Of a stretch of DNA of 16,634 nucleotides, positions 16,419 to 16,634 are shown piece after piece; within the stretch, counting starts at the first letter, position 1, and each line of letters starts with the position of its first letter. The notes beneath the pieces are model-generated. The model did no database searches and had not been told where the DNA came from. It was given only the letters and a program-made list of their open reading frames with translations. A program made the translations under genes and the position numbers. Source of the DNA: Desulfobacterales bacterium (GTDB taxonomy: Bacteria; Desulfobacterota; Desulfobulbia; Desulfobulbales; Desulfocapsaceae); contig JABDPQ010000224.1 of NCBI GenBank assembly GCA_013042695.1, positions 1 through 16,634 on the forward strand, written 5' to 3'.

Positions 16419-16634
16419 TTAGTTTAAAAAAAGCCAAAGAGATTTTGGTGTGTGCGGTATAGCCACAAAGATAAATGAATAGGCTGCCAGTAGAAACATC
16501 ACAATAAAAATTAATGTAAAAAGCCAACCATTGAGATATCTGTGGCTCCGCCCGTATACAATGCCCAGCATGGGTACAATGGAAAAAAGATATCTCCCCT
16601 GGGCCTGGAAATCCTTCGTCCATGAATGGTTAAG
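16419..16634 (-). CDS. C-terminal end of a polytopic membrane protein (glycosyltransferase/DUF2142-like)
   Basis: Only the last 71 residues are in the window, entering from the right edge and ending at TAA 16419-16421. FQAQGRYLFSIVPMLGI is the telling block: a QGRYLF sequence at the start of a late membrane helix is typical of the C-terminal part of DUF2142 and related membrane glycosyltransferase-like proteins. A second hydrophobic helix (about 37-59) and a short cytosolic tail follow. Such proteins use lipid-linked sugars at the membrane. It is the most upstream visible gene of the leftward cluster, and its promoter lies outside the window. The family is uncertain because the catalytic region is missing. 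Confidence 0.6.
   Translation of the reverse strand, partial: LNHSWTKDFQAQGRYLFSIVPMLGIVYGRSHRYLNGWLFTLIFIVMFLLAAYSFIFVAIPHTPKSLWLFLN

Noticed and set aside
16372..16623. An 83-codon minus-strand ORF at the right edge
   Set aside because: Another frame over the same bases gives two clear membrane helices and a QGRYLF motif entering from outside the window; this ORF is its shadow.

Overview
The window reads as a chromosomal accessory region of a Gram-negative bacterium. The support is a probable periplasmic TolB-like beta-propeller, a phosphoethanolamine-transferase-like membrane enzyme, and many polytopic inner-membrane proteins. A protein carrying two [4Fe-4S] clusters, with a beta-subunit fold of the F420-hydrogenase type, and a moderate GC content suggest an anaerobe, possibly of the Desulfobacterota. 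That placement is inference only: there is no rRNA, tRNA or marker gene.

Left end (1-3016, minus strand): a compact three-gene operon read leftwards. It encodes a VTC-domain protein, a DUF4956 membrane protein and a CotH-kinase-like protein that runs off the left edge. This trio is a recurrent bacterial neighbourhood. Upstream of it, 3017-3644 holds no intact gene, but it contains what looks like a decayed Roadblock/LC7-like gene broken by a stop and frameshifts.

Middle (3648-9397): separately promoted genes on alternating strands. A five-TM sulfatase-fold transferase (+) is followed by an FrhB/FdhB-like iron-sulfur flavoprotein (+), a small metal-dependent-hydrolase-like protein (-), and a membrane-anchored nitroreductase (+).

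Right part (9420-16634, minus strand): a glycan or glycolipid modification cluster read leftwards. It starts with the C-terminus of a polytopic membrane protein, probably a glycosyltransferase, at the right edge. An extended SDR epimerase/reductase, a polysaccharide pyruvyl transferase, an LPG-synthase-TM flippase-like protein and two left-handed beta-helix acyltransferases follow. After a 155-base gap comes a second LPG-synthase-TM protein continuous in frame with a TolB-like propeller. Polysaccharide pyruvyl transferases, FrhB-like proteins and nitroreductases often occur together in capsule and exopolysaccharide loci, so the middle and right parts probably serve one envelope-glycan pathway. 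The standout oddity is the 638-residue fusion. Inside it lies a perfect AGGAGG ribosome-binding site, 6 nt before an ATG that opens a signal-anchor-like segment, so two ancestral genes appear merged without losing the second gene's start signals.
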